From NCBI RefSeq assembly GCF_905171765.1, contig NC_053390.1, positions 584,314,471-584,378,470 of the forward strand: a stretch of 64,000 nucleotides of DNA, read 5' to 3'. This DNA is from Bufo bufo. Its lineage: Eukaryota; Chordata; Amphibia; Anura; Bufonidae. The notes beneath the pieces are model-generated. The model did no database searches and was not told the origin of the DNA. It saw only the letters and a program-made list of their open reading frames with translations. How positions within the stretch are numbered: position 1 is the first letter of the stretch; each line of letters opens with the position of its first letter. This document shows, one piece after another, positions 61,501 to 64,000 of the stretch. The position numbers were made by a program, and so were the translations under genes.

Positions 61501-62184
61501 CTGTCACGATGGGGTATCCCCAGATTGATAGAGTCGGACAGAGGGACCCATTTCACGGGTAAGGTAATGAAAGCACTTTGTGGTCTTTTAGATATAAAGC
61601 AAAGGTTTCATGTGCCTTACCACCCTCAGTCTGCGGGCATCGTGGAGCGGATGAACCGGACCATAAAAACACGACTTTCTAAAGCACTACTGGAGAAAGG
61701 TTCCTCATGGGTAACCTCTCTGCCAGCCGTGCTAATGGGAATCCGAGCTACCGAGGCTACTAGTACCGGTATCACCCCATTTGAACTAATGACCGGACGC
61801 AAAATGCCCCTATGCCTACCCAATGAACCCCTAGTGTCAGAACCAGTGAAGAACGCCATCGCCAGAGACCTGTTTCTCCAACAGGTACAACTAAACCTGA
61901 AGGAGTTATTGCCTCATGCAGCGATACGGCTACACAGACCGTATCTACAGGGGGAAACGCCAATGCCCTCTGTAGGAGAGCTAGTGATGGTGAAAATCTT
62001 CCGTCGGGCCGGCCCCTGGGATGCAAACTGGGAAGGACCCTATCAGGTTCTTGAAGTAATGGGTGACACCATGCTAAAGGTGCAAAGGCCGATGACGACC
62101 AAGAAAAAGTCACGTAGGCGACAGGGAGTTTTATGGATCCATATCGACCAGGCCAAGGTCACCCGAGCCTCCCCAACTCAATAA
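58528..62184 (+). CDS. pol: Endogenous retrovirus Pol: protease, RT, RNase H, integrase
   Basis: Same frame as gag. The first ATG is at 58633 (1183 codons from there), but translation most likely enters by readthrough. Residue numbers from that ATG: protease DTGA at 3-6; RT with 'LPQGFHSSP' near 293 and YVDD at 319-322; RNase H starting Asp617 ('FVDGSRF') with the Glu of 'AQRAELEAV' and Asp of 'YSDSSYVV'; integrase zinc domain from about 841 ('HQLFGHLGRDK', then C-x2-C in 'CLVCAQV'); catalytic Asp909, Asp969 and Glu1005 (35 residues between the last two); basic C-terminus. All catalytic residues are present and there is no lesion. The enzyme copies RNA to DNA and integrates it. Confidence 0.93.
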   Translation, partial: RSGIPKDLAPVCPIILDSSGRPHIKAKIKNQDAEIMLDTGAEISITNVKHDLHPNSPQCVVIGFDHQQGGVRAHRIEEVIVQITSHTTLRIPMWYYPGSENIIGTDVMTQNGWILDLANSIVWKGSRQSKVFVIQRQFLGPPLPTIEDSTEVLEHKWPEISHNPDLEPIVYEYPDLWAQGKNDCGRLIGVQVDIQGPDPPPQRQYRFPPEATYSILDTVQELKTRGVVIEGNSKCNNALWPVKKKDTNAWRLTIDLRVLNKYTPMSAPVVAQTPDIMARISGKSRIFSTIDVANGFFSIELTENCRYKFAFTVGDKQYMFGVLPQGFHSSPTYFHQALAAVLSVFSRPECLLQYVDDLLLHTETIEEHLVLLKELLGLLAKSGLKLSPHKANLARTEVTFLGVQISFGAKGIVAARVEAMVKLPRPGTLQDLRKFLGVANFMREFIEDFAAKAKPLYELLRGEDPSIKGWSDAQEEAFSVLKRDLSSAPVLATPHPEGEIAIQAHAGTESISAVLLQQIGYDTRPLGYFSRLLSPVERGFDECAKQLAAIHYAVKTTEHIVGFRPLTLQTPHSPLALLLRDTLPGVSQQRFGRWIMDLSGRSLQVNHKAKYVLSQLLNLTGTEHDCGQPAHINAPQIFRTDKHPEDRVIFVDGSRFFMDGTYVTGFSVLDETTGTQNLVKLPGHMSAQRAELEAVKEALLLQPPGKRTIYSDSSYVVRSLTLHLDTWKRRGFVDSQNKPLAHLSVLKELWEWGMAHTAEAAIIKIPAHQKGDEPLTLGNNKADELAKLAAVSGILQETDTEPLPAYQIAVRTNLSKGPVSFEEEQAKDPLLMTHLTSPQHPWSIQQGILCYDTGTQQLPLPVVPQHLQAELTRLNHQLFGHLGRDKLLSLLRDKLYWPGMSHTVEEVTQQCLVCAQVNPRASALKPVLQRVPPADGPWSALQIDFIGPLPTGSRNYRYALVVVDVFSKWVEAIPTVNDSATTTARVLWEQVLSRWGIPRLIESDRGTHFTGKVMKALCGLLDIKQRFHVPYHPQSAGIVERMNRTIKTRLSKALLEKGSSWVTSLPAVLMGIRATEATSTGITPFELMTGRKMPLCLPNEPLVSEPVKNAIARDLFLQQVQLNLKELLPHAAIRLHRPYLQGETPMPSVGELVMVKIFRRAGPWDANWEGPYQVLEVMGDTMLKVQRPMTTKKKSRRRQGVLWIHIDQAKVTRASPTQ

Positions 62185-62344
62185 CATGAACCCTCACAGA
62201 GTTGGGTGACCGGGGGGGGGGGTGTTTTGGTGGGTCGAGGGTGGATCCATGAAACTAATTACATTCACATTGAATTAACAGATCACGGGAGGGAGACTCA
62301 CCAAGGTTACGACTAGCCTGAAAAGATATACAAATCCTCTGAAC
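62185..62344 (+). other. pol-env spacer with poly-G run
   Basis: 160 bp between the pol stop and the env ATG, including 11 G at about 62211-62221. Unlike most class I retroviruses, env does not overlap pol. A splice acceptor for env mRNA would be expected in or before this stretch; I cannot place it with confidence. Confidence 0.6.
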
Positions 62345-64000
62345 ATGGCATATCCCCAATTTGTGGCACTGGTGGTAAGCATGATGATGGCAGGTTCAAC
62401 CTCTTTGGGGGAGGGCCTGGGAGTTAAGATAGATATGGCTGACATATCTATGAATAAACCCGGCCTTTTAATGGTGGAATGTTTGGAGGGCAAAATCCTG
62501 AAACCATACGAGAACTTTTCATTTACACCAGGACAGTGGTATCTGTATGGTTTCCAGAGGGAGAGTTTTGCCCAAGGTGTAATTCAACATTATACCCCTG
62601 TGGAGAATGTGTCTGCCATACAACATGATTTACATGCACTCTGCCTCAAAGAATTCAGACATTTTCGGGACTCTGACCCTACTCCTATGAGATCCTTAAG
62701 ATGGGTGTCTAAGGACCCTCACTTACATCCTTACAAACAAGTGGAAGCCAACACTACCACAGTGTTGTGTACCAAGGAGGGGGTTCTGAGTCCCGAGGAT
62801 GTCACGGGTGCAGAGTATAGTGGCTGGTATATCCTTAAAGCTACCTTCATAAGGAGGGATAGCCAAGATGGGCTGAGGGTAAGGACATATTTTGACAGAC
62901 CCATTCCGGTAAAGGGCACCCTAAAAGCTTATTGTATGTTAAGAGATTCCCAGATGATTATCACTAGGGAATCCAGTTATGTTCAAGGACATGTGTCCAC
63001 AGATTACATACGAACCAGTATAGTGATGCTAAAGTTAAACTGCAGTAACTCTGGCCAGGCCCTATGGAATGACCAGAGTGGTCCGGTAAAACTGGAAGGC
63101 TTTTACCGAGCCACCGTTTTAAAAGTACGGACAGATGCCAAGGATCCCAGGTATGCTCAGTTAAAGGGATCTCCATCCATACGGTTCTTTATGATCACCA
63201 TCATGAGAGACAATTGTGTTCAGGAGGTGACTGGATATTATTTCGTCACCTATGCCCACTGGGAACAAGATACCCAGATGGTAACCTTGGACACTAATCC
63301 CTGGAGTTGGGATTTAGTGTGCAATGGGGTGGATACCCCTACAGTGGATGTATGGATGGACGGTACCCCTATGAATGAGGAATACCGGGGTAGGTATGTG
63401 TCTTCCGATTGGAAAGACCCCAGTGGCAGGGATATTAACTTTGACATCAATATAGATGGTTCGTTTAGATGGCCTTTTTGCGAGGCAGTAGATGAAGGGT
63501 GCTGGACATTTACACAATGGGCCTATCTGTCTAAATCCAAACCCGTAGGAAAACTAGTGCTACAGGTTGGAGAAAATGACCAATGGTATCCGTTCAGAGG
63601 TAGAGGGCAAGTTTGTGTAACGGTGGTGAGGATCCCCTATGAAGCGACAGGTCTACAACCTGTAAAAATGCATTTAGACTCTTGCAACGCCCCTATCCAT
63701 CAATTGGCAGATCCTATAGCTCCTCAACTGTCCTCCCCATGGAAGATCATCACGGGGACAAAATTCGTCCTATTTACTTGGAGAATTTCTGTAGATGACT
63801 TCCGAGTCGACCAGTGGGATCACAGATGTGGGGAGTTTGTGAGGAACCAAATTGACATGATAAGAGGTTGGATAGAGGCGGGGCAAGAGGTAAGAAAGGA
63901 CGATCTCATACACAGAAATCACAGGGGAAGAAGAGACCTGATAGCCATGGGACTAGGCGGAGGTGCATTGGGAGTGGGCGCCCTGAACACTATGGATATG
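62345..64000 (+). CDS. env: Endogenous retrovirus Env, open to the window end (partial)
   Basis: 552 codons from the ATG at 62345 with no stop. A hydrophobic leader at residues 4-16 ('PQFVALVVSMMMAG') looks like a signal peptide. The ectodomain is rich in Trp, Asp and Cys, with few N-glycosylation sequons (NTT near 134, NCS near 233). A basic RGRR precedes residue 531, followed by a glycine-rich hydrophobic stretch ('MGLGGGALGVGAL'): a furin-type site and fusion peptide. The transmembrane part lies beyond the window. The surface subunit resembles no family I can name. Upstream in-frame sequence has no ATG after the stop near 62276. Confidence 0.85.
   Translation, partial: MAYPQFVALVVSMMMAGSTSLGEGLGVKIDMADISMNKPGLLMVECLEGKILKPYENFSFTPGQWYLYGFQRESFAQGVIQHYTPVENVSAIQHDLHALCLKEFRHFRDSDPTPMRSLRWVSKDPHLHPYKQVEANTTTVLCTKEGVLSPEDVTGAEYSGWYILKATFIRRDSQDGLRVRTYFDRPIPVKGTLKAYCMLRDSQMIITRESSYVQGHVSTDYIRTSIVMLKLNCSNSGQALWNDQSGPVKLEGFYRATVLKVRTDAKDPRYAQLKGSPSIRFFMITIMRDNCVQEVTGYYFVTYAHWEQDTQMVTLDTNPWSWDLVCNGVDTPTVDVWMDGTPMNEEYRGRYVSSDWKDPSGRDINFDINIDGSFRWPFCEAVDEGCWTFTQWAYLSKSKPVGKLVLQVGENDQWYPFRGRGQVCVTVVRIPYEATGLQPVKMHLDSCNAPIHQLADPIAPQLSSPWKIITGTKFVLFTWRISVDDFRVDQWDHRCGEFVRNQIDMIRGWIEAGQEVRKDDLIHRNHRGRRDLIAMGLGGGALGVGALNTMDM

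Larger units (their letters stand above)
55243..64000 (+). mobile_element. Endogenous retrovirus, 5' part, gag-pol-env open
   Basis: Downstream of a polyadenylation signal (56047) and an LTR-like end 'ttaca' with adjoining TGG-type primer site (56277) come gag (56638-58527), pol in the same frame after one UGA (58528-62184) and env (62345 to beyond the window). All open frames are uninterrupted in the window. The left boundary is unknown because no 3' LTR lies in the window for comparison; 55243 is the TATA-like box and only a working limit. RT and integrase motifs suggest the gamma/epsilon side of Retroviridae (class I), but placement needs a tree. Confidence 0.85.

Overview
This window is almost entirely mobile DNA from an animal genome. 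The mix of families points to an amphibian, probably a frog or toad: two kinds of tyrosine-recombinase retrotransposon (DIRS-like and Ngaro-like), a Ty3/gypsy chromovirus, TTAA-flanked piggyBac elements with satellite-like flanks, hAT, Tc1, Harbinger-type foldback MITEs and an endogenous retrovirus. This assignment is an inference from repeat content; I recognise no host exon, tRNA, rRNA or CRISPR array.

Layout. 1-3497: fragments of interspersed repeats without a gene. 3498-13409: a degraded gypsy chromovirus (5' LTR remnant, gag, pol, chromodomain, 531-bp 3' LTR). It is split by a palindromic element (7407-12273), which is itself split by a Ngaro-like element (7433-11444). This three-level nest can be dated by order of insertion. 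13410-17480: a minus-strand hAT remnant and an array of about twenty 102-bp repeats. 17990-19680: foldback MITEs. 19985-22010: a second, plus-strand hAT remnant broken by a SINE-like insert with a 14-bp target duplication. 22010-36556: stacked TTAA-type (piggyBac superfamily) elements, one with a broken minus-strand transposase. A nearly intact DIRS-like element (29127-34492, minus strand) lies in the satellite-like flank of another. 36557-42446: sparse sequence with a Harbinger MITE and a complete Tc1 element (40073-41647). 42451-48111: a second piggyBac element, plus strand, with a frameshifted transposase and long subterminal tandem repeats. 48112-54640: an L1/Tx1-like LINE relic, foldback MITEs and featureless AT-rich DNA. 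54655-55284: a chain of hairpins followed by a promoter-like module. 55243-64000: the 5' part of an endogenous retrovirus with open gag, pol and env; env runs off the window.

How the parts work. Three elements look structurally capable or close to it. The DIRS-like element keeps gag, RT-RNase H-methyltransferase and tyrosine recombinase frames, inverted termini and an internal complementary region that matches the joined ends. The retrovirus has gag and pol in one frame separated by a single UGA, with all catalytic residues visible, and an env with signal peptide, furin-type site and glycine-rich fusion peptide. The Tc1 copy has intact ends and one visible lesion. Everything else is broken by stops, frameshifts, deletions or nested insertions.
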